Positions 14,884-21,549 of a DNA stretch of 21,698 bases are shown in pieces. This DNA is from JBFKOL01 sp041628815 (GTDB lineage Bacteria; Bacteroidota; Bacteroidia; Chitinophagales; Saprospiraceae): NCBI GenBank assembly GCA_041628815.1, contig JBFKOL010000035.1, positions 1 through 21,698 of the forward strand, in the 5' to 3' direction. Made by a program: the position numbers and the translations under genes. Every line of letters begins with the position of its first letter. Position 1 is the first letter of the stretch. The notes under the pieces are model-generated. The model was not told the origin of the DNA. It saw only the letters and a program-made list of their open reading frames with translations, and did no database searches.

Positions 14884-15495
14884 ATGGCAAGATATACCGG
14901 ACCAAGAAATAAAAAAGCTCGTGCCTTTGGAGAGGCAATCTACGGATCTATGCGCGCCTTTGACAAGCGCAAGTACGGTCCTGGTCAACATGGTCCTTCC
15001 AGGAGAAGACGTCAAAAGTCCGACTATGCGATTCAGCTGCTGGAAAAGCAAAAAGCGAAATATACCTATGGCGTTCTGGAACGACAGTTTAGGAATACTT
15101 TTGAAAAAGCTTCGAGCAAAAGTGGTGTAACAGGTGAGATCCTATTGCAGCTTTTGGAATCAAGACTGGACAATACGGTATTCAGATTGGGTATAGCCCC
15201 TACCAGGAGAGCAGCCCGTCAGCTTGTTTCTCACAAACACATTTGTGTAAATGGCGTAGTGACAAACATACCGTCTATGCAATTAAAGCCAGGAGACATT
15301 GTCTCTGTCAGGGGAAAGTCGCAGGATATGGAAGTTATTAAGAATAGCATATCCTCTCGCTCAGATGTGAGAAAATGGGGGTGGCTTGAATGGAATCCCG
15401 ACCTGAAACAAGGTAAATTCCTAGAATATCCTGAGCGAGAAAAAATTCCTGAAAAGATTAACGAACAGTTGATCGTGGAATTATACTCCAAGTAA
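14884..15495 (+). CDS. rpsD: 30S ribosomal protein S4, zinc-free type
   Basis: S4 nucleates assembly of the 30S body and, in E. coli, represses the alpha operon. The 203 residues are normal. The N-terminal domain lacks the four-cysteine zinc site of some S4 proteins; the only cysteine seen lies in SHKHICVNG. The S4 RNA-binding domain runs from about residue 93 (LESRLDNTVFRLGIAPTRRA) to 155 (PGDIVSVRGKS). No pseudoknot-like S4 target was recognised in the alpha-segment leader, so autoregulation here is unproven. The gap to rpoA (48 nt) is the longest within the alpha segment. Confidence 0.97.
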   Translation: MARYTGPRNKKARAFGEAIYGSMRAFDKRKYGPGQHGPSRRRRQKSDYAIQLLEKQKAKYTYGVLERQFRNTFEKASSKSGVTGEILLQLLESRLDNTVFRLGIAPTRRAARQLVSHKHICVNGVVTNIPSMQLKPGDIVSVRGKSQDMEVIKNSISSRSDVRKWGWLEWNPDLKQGKFLEYPEREKIPEKINEQLIVELYSK

Positions 15496-15543
15496 TAAGG
15501 ACCGCACCGAGTCATTCATTCATATTCTAAAGACGCAAATGCT

Positions 15544-16542
15544 ATGAGCATACTTAATTTTCATAAACCTGATAAGATACTACTCCAAAAGGCAGACGAT
15601 TTCGATGGATCGTTCGAATTCAAACCACTTGAGCCCGGTTTTGGGCAGACCATTGGTAACTCTATCAGAAGAGTGCTCCTTTCATCTTTGGAAGGATATG
15701 CCATTTCTGCTGTTAGAATAGCTGGAGTAGAGCACGAATTCAGCACCATCAAAGGTGTTGTGCAGGATGTCGTGGACATCATCCTGAATATCAAACAGGT
15801 CAGGTTGAAGAAACTGATACAGGAAGATGACACTGCAGAAGAAAAGATCTACCTGACCATCAGTGGCCAAGAGCAATTTAAGGCGGGCGACATCGAATCG
15901 TTCACCAATACTTTCAAAGTAATGAACCCCGATTTGGTCATTTGTGATATGGAGCCTTTTGTGAGTTTGGAAATGGAATTTGTCATTACCAAGGGAAGAG
16001 GATATGTCCCTGCTGACGAAAACCTGCCAAAAGATGCACCCATCGGAGTGATTCCAGTAGATGCGATTTACACGCCTATTAAAAAAGTGGCTTACAAAGT
16101 AGAAAATACCAGGGTAGGCCAAAAAACCGATTATGAAAAGCTGACGATCGATATTCGCACCGATGGTACGATCCACCCGGAAGATGCTGTAAAAGAAGCA
16201 TCAAAAATCCTGATTCAACACCTGATGCTCATCACCGATGAGAACATCACCTTTGAAGATTCTACCAAACGCGAAGAAGATATTGTAGATGAGCACATAC
16301 TTCACATGCGCAAATTGTTGAAGACTTCTCTTGAGGATTTGGACCTTTCGGTACGAGCCTACAATTGCCTGAAAGCTGCGAAGATCAACTCCCTGGGTGA
16401 GCTTGTGAAATTTGATACGCACGAACTGTTGAAATTCAGAAATTTCGGAAAGAAGTCACTCGTTGAAATTGAAGAACTTTTGACCCTTAAGGGTCTGACT
16501 TTCGGCATGGATTTGTCTAAATACAAATTGGATGAGGACTAA
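15544..16542 (+). CDS. rpoA: DNA-directed RNA polymerase subunit alpha
   Basis: The alpha dimer nucleates RNA polymerase assembly, and its C-terminal domain contacts promoter DNA and activators. The N-terminal domain (about 1-235) shows EPGFGQTIGNSIRRVLLSSL (assembly helix) and the insertion-bearing middle. A linker leads to the C-terminal domain, with LEDLDLSVRAYNCLKAAKI, where Arg271 is equivalent to the E. coli DNA-contact Arg265, then NFGKKSLVEIEELL. The length of 332 is typical. The start overlaps the stop of a two-codon frame (ATG CTA TGA at 15539-15547). It precedes rplQ by 18 nt, the universal arrangement. Confidence 0.98.
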   Translation: MSILNFHKPDKILLQKADDFDGSFEFKPLEPGFGQTIGNSIRRVLLSSLEGYAISAVRIAGVEHEFSTIKGVVQDVVDIILNIKQVRLKKLIQEDDTAEEKIYLTISGQEQFKAGDIESFTNTFKVMNPDLVICDMEPFVSLEMEFVITKGRGYVPADENLPKDAPIGVIPVDAIYTPIKKVAYKVENTRVGQKTDYEKLTIDIRTDGTIHPEDAVKEASKILIQHLMLITDENITFEDSTKREEDIVDEHILHMRKLLKTSLEDLDLSVRAYNCLKAAKINSLGELVKFDTHELLKFRNFGKKSLVEIEELLTLKGLTFGMDLSKYKLDED

Positions 16543-16560
16543 TCTTCTCAAAATACAGCT

Positions 16561-17046
16561 ATGAGACACGGTAAAAAATTCAATCATCTCGGACGAAAGA
16601 AAGGGCATCGCGATGCCCTTTTGATGAACCTCGCAAACTCCTTGATAGCCCATAAAAGGATCAATACGACCCTTGCCAAAGCCAAGGCACTGCGTGTTTA
16701 TGTCGAACCGTTAATCACCAAGTCAAGGACTAACAATACGCATTCACGCAGGGTGGTCTTTAGCTATCTGCAGGATAAGCACGCGATTAACGAATTGTTT
16801 GGTCCGATAGCTGCGAAAGTTGGTGACCGTCCTGGAGGTTATACACGCATCATACGTACCGGGCATCGCCAGGGAGACGGTGCGGAAATGGCCATGATCG
16901 AATTGGTGGACTTCAACGAAGTGATGCTAAAAGCGAAGGAAGCAGCCGGAAAGAAGCGTACGCGACGAGGCCGGCGCGGAAAGGGAGGAGATGCTGCAGT
17001 TCAGACACCGCCGGTTGCCCCTGTAGCCGTGGCCGAAGAAGAGTAA
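16561..17046 (+). CDS. rplQ: 50S ribosomal protein L17 with C-terminal extension
   Basis: L17 lies near the tunnel exit of the 50S subunit. The conserved core, MRHGKKFNHLGRKKGHRDALL through GDRPGGYTRIIRTGHRQGDGAEMAMIELVDF, takes about the first 120 residues, the family's usual size. The 161-residue protein then has a basic stretch (KKRTRRGRRGKGG) and a Val/Pro/Ala-rich acidic-ended tail closing in AEEE. Such tails are common in Bacteroidota; their role is unknown to me. It is the last gene of the long ribosomal unit and is followed by a terminator. Confidence 0.96.
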   Translation: MRHGKKFNHLGRKKGHRDALLMNLANSLIAHKRINTTLAKAKALRVYVEPLITKSRTNNTHSRRVVFSYLQDKHAINELFGPIAAKVGDRPGGYTRIIRTGHRQGDGAEMAMIELVDFNEVMLKAKEAAGKKRTRRGRRGKGGDAAVQTPPVAPVAVAEEE

Positions 17047-17076
17047 ACGTACAAACAGAATTCAAGAATCATAGAG

Positions 17077-17107
17077 AAAGCAGCGGTCTCCGATCGCTGC
17101 TTTTTTT
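17077..17107 (+). terminator. Intrinsic terminator after rplQ
   Basis: A perfect 9-bp stem, AAAGCAGCG (17077-17085) with CGCTGCTTT (17095-17103), encloses a 9-nt loop. It runs directly into seven T residues (17101-17107) and further T-rich sequence. It begins 30 nt after the rplQ stop, exactly where the ribosomal unit should end. Confidence 0.92.
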
Positions 17108-17112
17108 ATTTT

Positions 17113-17553
17113 ATTACAGTTCTAGGAGCGCACCGGAGAGAACCGAGATGAGAAGACCTCAGAGCGTTTTCGAATCGAGGCGTGAAACAGCTTTATTATT
17201 GATTGGATTATAAATGAACCGTATTGCCAGGTTGCCAGTTTGAGTAACCAATAAAACCAGCTAAACTACTTCAAATCATACAACTGTCAGATCAAGTCCT
17301 AGCTACAACAGATTAAGTTTGATCTATTACAATGAATCAATCATCACTCTTTACTCAATACAACCTGTGGGTATTTATCAAAAGTCAGATATCGCTAGGC
17401 TCATTTCAGAATGCCACCTGAGTGTGTTTTGTCATTCGATTCCTTTTGCTGCGCTTTGGTCATCTTAATTCTTCTGTCTTCTCCACATTCCTGTTCGATT
17501 ATTCTCACATATGGGACAACTATAATATATTTGCCGGCGATTTAATCGATAGT
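17113..17553 (+). other. Gene-free gap upstream of carA
   Basis: About 440 nt without a convincing gene on either strand. Visible elements are a short tandem repeat of TTGCCAG (17224-17230 and 17232-17238), an inverted repeat AGATCAA / TTGATCT (17289-17295 and 17319-17325), and the carA -7 element at 17526-17533. The open frame from 17422 to 17553 continues into carA but its residues look non-coding. I found no riboswitch or attenuator that I can name. Confidence 0.6.
17502..17533 (+). promoter_or_regulatory. Promoter for carA-eno
   Basis: TATATTTG at 17526-17533 is a perfect TAnnTTTG -7 element. A weak -33 (TTC, 17502-17504) lies 21 nt upstream. Transcription would start near 17540, 14 nt or so before the carA ATG at 17554. 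This position, after the rplQ terminator, supports an independent carA-eno unit and argues against translation starting farther upstream. Confidence 0.6.
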
Positions 17554-18669
17554 ATGAACCCCTCTTCTCCACTCAATGCCCGGTTGCTGCTGGCGGATGG
17601 GACTTTATTCCATGCCACGTCTTTCGGCAAGTCAGGGATCACCACAGGGGAAATCTGTTTCAATACCGGAATGACCGGTTATCAGGAAATATTCACCGAT
17701 CCGTCATACTACGGTCAGCTGATGGTGACTACCAATGCACATATTGGCAATTATGGTGTGAAGGACTCTGAAGTAGAATCGGACCAGATACAGATTTCCG
17801 GATTGATATGCAAGAATTTCACATTTGACTACAGCAGGAAGCTGGCTACGCAGAATGTCAAATCCTATTTTGAAGATCAGGGTGTACAGGTCATTTCAGG
17901 CCTGGACACAAGGGCATTGGTAAGGCATATCCGCAGTAAAGGGGCGATGAATGCACTGATTGCCTGCGAGACTGAGCATTCGCTGGAAGAATTGAAGGAC
18001 ATGCTCAGCAAAGTACCCAACATGGCTGGCCTAGAATTGGCCTCTAAAGTTTCCTGTGACCAATCGTATGAAATGGGAGACCCCGGGGCCGGCATTCGAA
18101 TTGCGGTTATGGACTATGGCACCAAGAAAAACATATTGCGGTGTTTTGTCGAAAGGGGTTGCTATGTCAAAGTCTTTCCGGCAAAAACTTCTTTTAAAAC
18201 CGTTGAGCAATGGCAGCCCGACGCATACTTTCTTTCCAATGGTCCCGGAGATCCGGCGCCAATGGACTATGCGATTGATCTGGCTAAAAACGTCTTGGAC
18301 ACTGGAAAGCCTCTATTTGGTATTTGCCTTGGCCATCAAATCCTCGCCCTGGCGTTGGACATTCCAACATATAAAATGCACCACGGTCATCGCGGTATCA
18401 ATCATCCTGTAAAAAACCTGATCACGGGACATTGCGAGATCACGTCACAAAACCATGGTTTCGGGGTCCATCCTGATGAGATTGCCAGGAAAACAGAGGA
18501 AATTGAAGTTTCTCACATCAATCTCAATGATGCGACTGTCGAAGGAATCAGACATAGGTTCTTGCCGGCATTTTCTGTCCAGTACCATCCCGAATCTTCA
18601 CCTGGTCCGCATGACAGCCGCTATCTATTCAATGACTTTGTAGAAATGATCAAAAAGAATAAAAAATGA
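17554..18669 (+). CDS. carA: Carbamoyl-phosphate synthase small subunit
   Basis: CarA hydrolyses glutamine and passes ammonia to CarB for carbamoyl phosphate, used for pyrimidines and arginine. From the ATG at 17554 (MNPSSPLNARLLLADGTLFH) the protein has 371 residues, the family norm. The frame stays open back to an ATG at 17422, but those 44 residues are unconserved and precede the predicted transcription start. The N-terminal domain shows CFNTGMTGYQEIFTDPSY. The class I glutaminase domain has the nucleophile Cys258 in GICLGHQ and the His345/Glu347 pair in YHPESSPGPHD. carB is not in the window. The last 4 nt overlap eno. Confidence 0.96.
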   Translation: MNPSSPLNARLLLADGTLFHATSFGKSGITTGEICFNTGMTGYQEIFTDPSYYGQLMVTTNAHIGNYGVKDSEVESDQIQISGLICKNFTFDYSRKLATQNVKSYFEDQGVQVISGLDTRALVRHIRSKGAMNALIACETEHSLEELKDMLSKVPNMAGLELASKVSCDQSYEMGDPGAGIRIAVMDYGTKKNILRCFVERGCYVKVFPAKTSFKTVEQWQPDAYFLSNGPGDPAPMDYAIDLAKNVLDTGKPLFGICLGHQILALALDIPTYKMHHGHRGINHPVKNLITGHCEITSQNHGFGVHPDEIARKTEEIEVSHINLNDATVEGIRHRFLPAFSVQYHPESSPGPHDSRYLFNDFVEMIKKNKK

Positions 18670-19949
18670 GTGAAATCGTCGATATCATAGGAAGACAGAT
18701 CCTCGACTCCAGGGGTAATCCTACTGTAGAGGTAGAGGTATACACAGATAGCGGATCCATGGGACGGGCGGCTGTGCCTTCCGGTGCATCCACCGGAAAG
18801 TATGAAGCCGTCGAGTTGCGTGATGGAGACAAGAATATATATCTGGGCAAAGGTGTATCCAGGGCCGTAGATCATATCAATTCCACGATTCTTGAAGAAC
18901 TTGCCGGTGTGAGCGTGTTTGACCAACGAGGAATTGATGAGTTTTTAAACCACCTCGATGGTACACAGAACAAGTCGAATCTCGGTGCCAATGCCATCCT
19001 TGGGGTGTCGCTGGCTGTAGCCAAGGCAGCTGCAGAGGAGTTGGGCATGCCACTATACAGATATGTTGGCGGGGTCCATGCACATGTACTGCCGGTACCC
19101 ATGATGAACATCCTGAACGGAGGATCGCATGCGGATAACAGTATTGACTTCCAGGAGTTCATGATTGTTCCGATCGGAGCAGAAACATTCCGTCAAGGGT
19201 TACGGATGGGTGTCGAGACCTTTCATCACCTGAAAAAAGTACTCAAATCCAAAGGCTACTCTACCAATGTGGGTGATGAAGGTGGTTTTGCCCCCAATAT
19301 CAAGTCCAACAAGGAAGCCATTGAGATTGTTCTTCAATCCATTGAGTCTGCAGGCTACCGGCCTGGGGAGGATATTTATATAGCCATGGATGCCGCTGCT
19401 TCTGAGTTTTACGATGAAGAAAAGGCGTGTTACGTACTTCATAAATCCAGTGGCAAGGAAATGTCCACTGCCGATATGATTGCTTATTGGAAAGGGTGGT
19501 GTGACCAGTATCCCATCTTTTCCATCGAAGATGGATTGCACGAGGACGACTGGGACGGATGGGTTGAGTTGACGAAGGCTTTGGGAGATAAAGTGCAATT
19601 GGTAGGAGATGACCTTTTTGTGACCAATACCAAAAGATTGCAAAAAGGCATTGACATCGACGCCGCAAACTCGATATTGATCAAGGTTAATCAGATAGGG
19701 AGCTTATCTGAGACCATCGATTCAGTGGCATTGGCCACCAGGCATTCCTATACAAGTGTCATGAGCCATCGTTCAGGTGAGACAGAAGATACAACAATCG
19801 CCGACCTTTCCGTGGCACTGAATACCGGACAGATCAAGACGGGTTCGGCTTCGAGAAGCGACAGGATAGCCAAATACAACCAACTGCTGAGAATTGAGGA
19901 AGAATTGGGGGATACCGCGGAATATCCAGGTAAGGCCATATTGAAGTGA
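18666..19949 (+). CDS. eno: Enolase
   Basis: Enolase converts 2-phosphoglycerate to phosphoenolpyruvate in glycolysis. The 427 residues include the N-terminal SRGNPTVEVEVYT and the mobile loop SGASTGKYEAVELRDGD. Metal-binding acids are seen in AMDAAASEFYD, SIEDGLHEDDWDGW and LVGDDLFVTN. The signature ILIKVNQIGSL carries the catalytic base Lys340, and SHRSGETEDTTIADL follows. The ATG lies in ATGA, overlapping the carA stop, so it is probably translated by coupling with carA. The gap after it is 85 nt and holds a new -7 element. Confidence 0.98.
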   Translation: MSEIVDIIGRQILDSRGNPTVEVEVYTDSGSMGRAAVPSGASTGKYEAVELRDGDKNIYLGKGVSRAVDHINSTILEELAGVSVFDQRGIDEFLNHLDGTQNKSNLGANAILGVSLAVAKAAAEELGMPLYRYVGGVHAHVLPVPMMNILNGGSHADNSIDFQEFMIVPIGAETFRQGLRMGVETFHHLKKVLKSKGYSTNVGDEGGFAPNIKSNKEAIEIVLQSIESAGYRPGEDIYIAMDAAASEFYDEEKACYVLHKSSGKEMSTADMIAYWKGWCDQYPIFSIEDGLHEDDWDGWVELTKALGDKVQLVGDDLFVTNTKRLQKGIDIDAANSILIKVNQIGSLSETIDSVALATRHSYTSVMSHRSGETEDTTIADLSVALNTGQIKTGSASRSDRIAKYNQLLRIEEELGDTAEYPGKAILK

Positions 19950-20005
19950 TACAGTACAATGGTTACACCATGAATGTTGGTGGCCTGAGTTTTCTTACAA
20001 CTTTG

Positions 20006-20013
20006 TATCTTTG
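20006..20013 (+). promoter_or_regulatory. Candidate -7 element upstream of ftsB/sucD
   Basis: TATCTTTG at 20006-20013 is a perfect TAnnTTTG match, 21 nt before the ATG at 20035. The nearest upstream TTG (19977-19979) is 26 nt away, somewhat too far for a -33 element, so the upstream half is not convincing. Confidence 0.45.
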
Positions 20014-20034
20014 TGACGGATCATTTTATTGCAG

Positions 20035-20328
20035 ATGAAAGCGTCGATTATTTCTTGGAACAACAGTTGGTTGAACAAATACACCATCACAGCTTTGATT
20101 TTTTTGGTGTGGATGGCCTTTTTGGACGACAAGTATAATTTACTTAAACAACACAAACTCTCGAATAAGGTAGAGAATCTTCAACTACAAAAAGAACAGT
20201 TGGAATTGGATCTCAAAGAAGCGATCGTGGAGTATGAAGAACTGCACAAAAATCAGGAGAAATACGCCCGTGAAAAGTATTTCATAAGTAAGGAAGGAGA
20301 GGATGTGTTTATCATAGATTCAAAATAA
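20035..20328 (+). CDS. FtsB/DivIC-type septum formation initiator protein
   Basis: Proteins of this family are small bitopic membrane proteins that join FtsL and FtsQ homologues in the divisome. The 97 residues show a short cytoplasmic N-terminus, one hydrophobic segment (about residues 16-30, TITALIFLVWMAFLD), and a charged heptad-like coiled coil (about 36-75, rich in Leu, Lys, Glu). The C-terminal REKYFISKEGEDVFII is typical of the family: a Y/F residue, then a GE-containing turn. The TTG at 20029, two codons earlier, could also be a start; I prefer the ATG. Linkage to eno recurs in many bacteria. The gap to sucD is only 3 nt. Confidence 0.88.
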   Translation: MKASIISWNNSWLNKYTITALIFLVWMAFLDDKYNLLKQHKLSNKVENLQLQKEQLELDLKEAIVEYEELHKNQEKYAREKYFISKEGEDVFIIDSK

Positions 20329-20331
20329 TCA

Positions 20332-21201
20332 ATGAGCGTTTTAGTCAATAAGCACAGCAGGGTAGTTGTGCAAGGATTCACTGGTAAGGAAGGGACTTTC
20401 CACAGCAAACAGATGATTGAGTACGGAACTCAGGTGGTAGGGGGTGTTGTCCCTGGTAAGGGAGGCCAGCGCCATCTTGACAAACCTGTTTTCAACTCGG
20501 TGGAGGAATCCGTACGTAAGGAGGGTGTTGATACATCCATTATATTCGTTCCCCCTAGGTTTGCTGGCGATGCCATCATGGAGGCTGCAGACGCAGGTGT
20601 AAAGGTCGTGGTGTGCATCACCGAAGGTATTCCCGTGCAAGACATGGTCAAGGTAAAGCACTTCCTTGCCGGAAAAGAAACTAGGTTGGTAGGTCCCAAC
20701 TGCCCTGGCATAATTACACCCGGAGAAGCCAAGCTGGGTATTATGCCTGGATTCATTCACAGAAAAGGTACTATAGGCATTGTATCCAGGTCAGGTACAC
20801 TGACCTACGAAGCGGTTGACCAGGTCACCAAGACAGGTATGGGTCAATCGACGTGTATAGGAATTGGTGGAGACCCCATTGTCGGTACCACAACCAAGGA
20901 AGCGGTGGAACTCCTGATGAACGATCCGGAAACAGAGGGCATCATCATGATAGGCGAAATTGGCGGGGGCATGGAAGCTGAAGCTGCCCGTTATGTAATG
21001 GCAAATAAAACAAAGCCAGTGGTAGGTTTTATCGCCGGACAAACTGCTCCTAAAGGTCGCACTATGGGACATGCAGGTGCCATCATTGGTGGAAAGGAAG
21101 ACACTGCTGCCGCCAAAATGAAAATCCTCGAAGAATGTGGCATCACGGTCGTTAAATCACCTGCCGATATTGGCAGGTTGATGTATGAAGCTGTGTCGTA
21201 A
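20332..21201 (+). CDS. sucD: Succinyl-CoA synthetase subunit alpha
   Basis: This subunit of the TCA-cycle enzyme binds CoA and carries the phosphohistidine intermediate when succinyl-CoA is converted to succinate with nucleoside triphosphate formation. The 289 residues contain the N-terminal CoA-binding Rossmann domain (VVQGFTGKEGTFHSKQMIEYG), the PNCPGIITPGE block and the GIVSRSGTLTYEA segment. The active-site His247 lies in GRTMGHAGAIIGG, matching His246 of E. coli. The beta subunit gene sucC is not adjacent. Translation probably follows from the ftsB-like gene 3 nt upstream. Confidence 0.97.
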   Translation: MSVLVNKHSRVVVQGFTGKEGTFHSKQMIEYGTQVVGGVVPGKGGQRHLDKPVFNSVEESVRKEGVDTSIIFVPPRFAGDAIMEAADAGVKVVVCITEGIPVQDMVKVKHFLAGKETRLVGPNCPGIITPGEAKLGIMPGFIHRKGTIGIVSRSGTLTYEAVDQVTKTGMGQSTCIGIGGDPIVGTTTKEAVELLMNDPETEGIIMIGEIGGGMEAEAARYVMANKTKPVVGFIAGQTAPKGRTMGHAGAIIGGKEDTAAAKMKILEECGITVVKSPADIGRLMYEAVS

Positions 21202-21549
21202 ACCTTCTGGCTGCAGGTTTTCAGGATACAAACTGCAAGTTATCTGGTTGGATGCACAGTGCTCCATTCAAATTCTGCGTATATCCCATCACATAATGGA
21301 TATCAGATGACTTTTGTCATTTGGAAGGCATTGAATTCCTGGGTGGAGTAGCTCAGAAAGCTCCTTATAAATTAGCTTTGGACATTGTGCGGCCTTCTTT
21401 TGGATACCTAAATACGAACTTTCGAATATACCAGTATATAACTCTACCTCTCGCTCGCGATTCATTTGACCCAAGCGTCAAGAAAGTTTGTTAACCATGC
21501 TCTTCTTCAACTCCAACTCTTCACCCGCAATGTAGTAACCTTACAAGCA
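21202..21549. other. Convergent intergenic region after sucD
   Basis: About 350 nt with no convincing gene. Contents that can be seen are a weak hairpin right at the sucD stop (AAACCT / AGGTTT, 21200-21205 and 21215-21220), a better hairpin at 21304-21323, and an inverted repeat AAAGCT / AGCTTT (21357-21362 and 21374-21379). sucD points in from the left and the Cys/His-rich gene from the right, so 3' ends of both transcripts should lie here. Confidence 0.55.
21304..21323. repeat. Hairpin between convergent genes
   Basis: CAGATGAC (21304-21311) pairs with GTCATTTG (21316-21323) around a TTTT tetraloop: eight pairs, one of them G-U. It lies about 100 nt after sucD. No T-run follows on either strand, so it may be an RNA 3'-end stabiliser, an inefficient terminator, or chance. 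Confidence 0.4.

Noticed and set aside
17224..17238. Tandem TTGCCAG repeat upstream of carA as a CRISPR or iteron remnant
   Set aside because: There are only two copies of a 7-mer, with no further units or palindromic structure.
19959..19971. Hairpin ATGGT-TAC-ACCAT after eno as a terminator
   Set aside because: The stem is five pairs with a 3-nt loop and no T-run follows; too weak to call.
21200..21220. AAACCT / AGGTTT hairpin at the sucD stop as a terminator
   Set aside because: It is a six-pair stem without a downstream T-run and overlaps the stop codon; mentioned only as content of the gap.
21341..21415. tRNA-like string GGGTGGAGTAGCTCAG after sucD
   Set aside because: It resembles a tRNA 5' end and D-arm, but the D-stem does not pair properly, there is no matching acceptor 3' strand, and no proper T-arm motif follows.
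21289..21474. 61-codon minus-strand frame in the sucD downstream gap
   Set aside because: It needs a TTG start or a later ATG, has no recognisable motif, and covers the hairpin at 21304-21323. It could be a small gene but nothing supports it.
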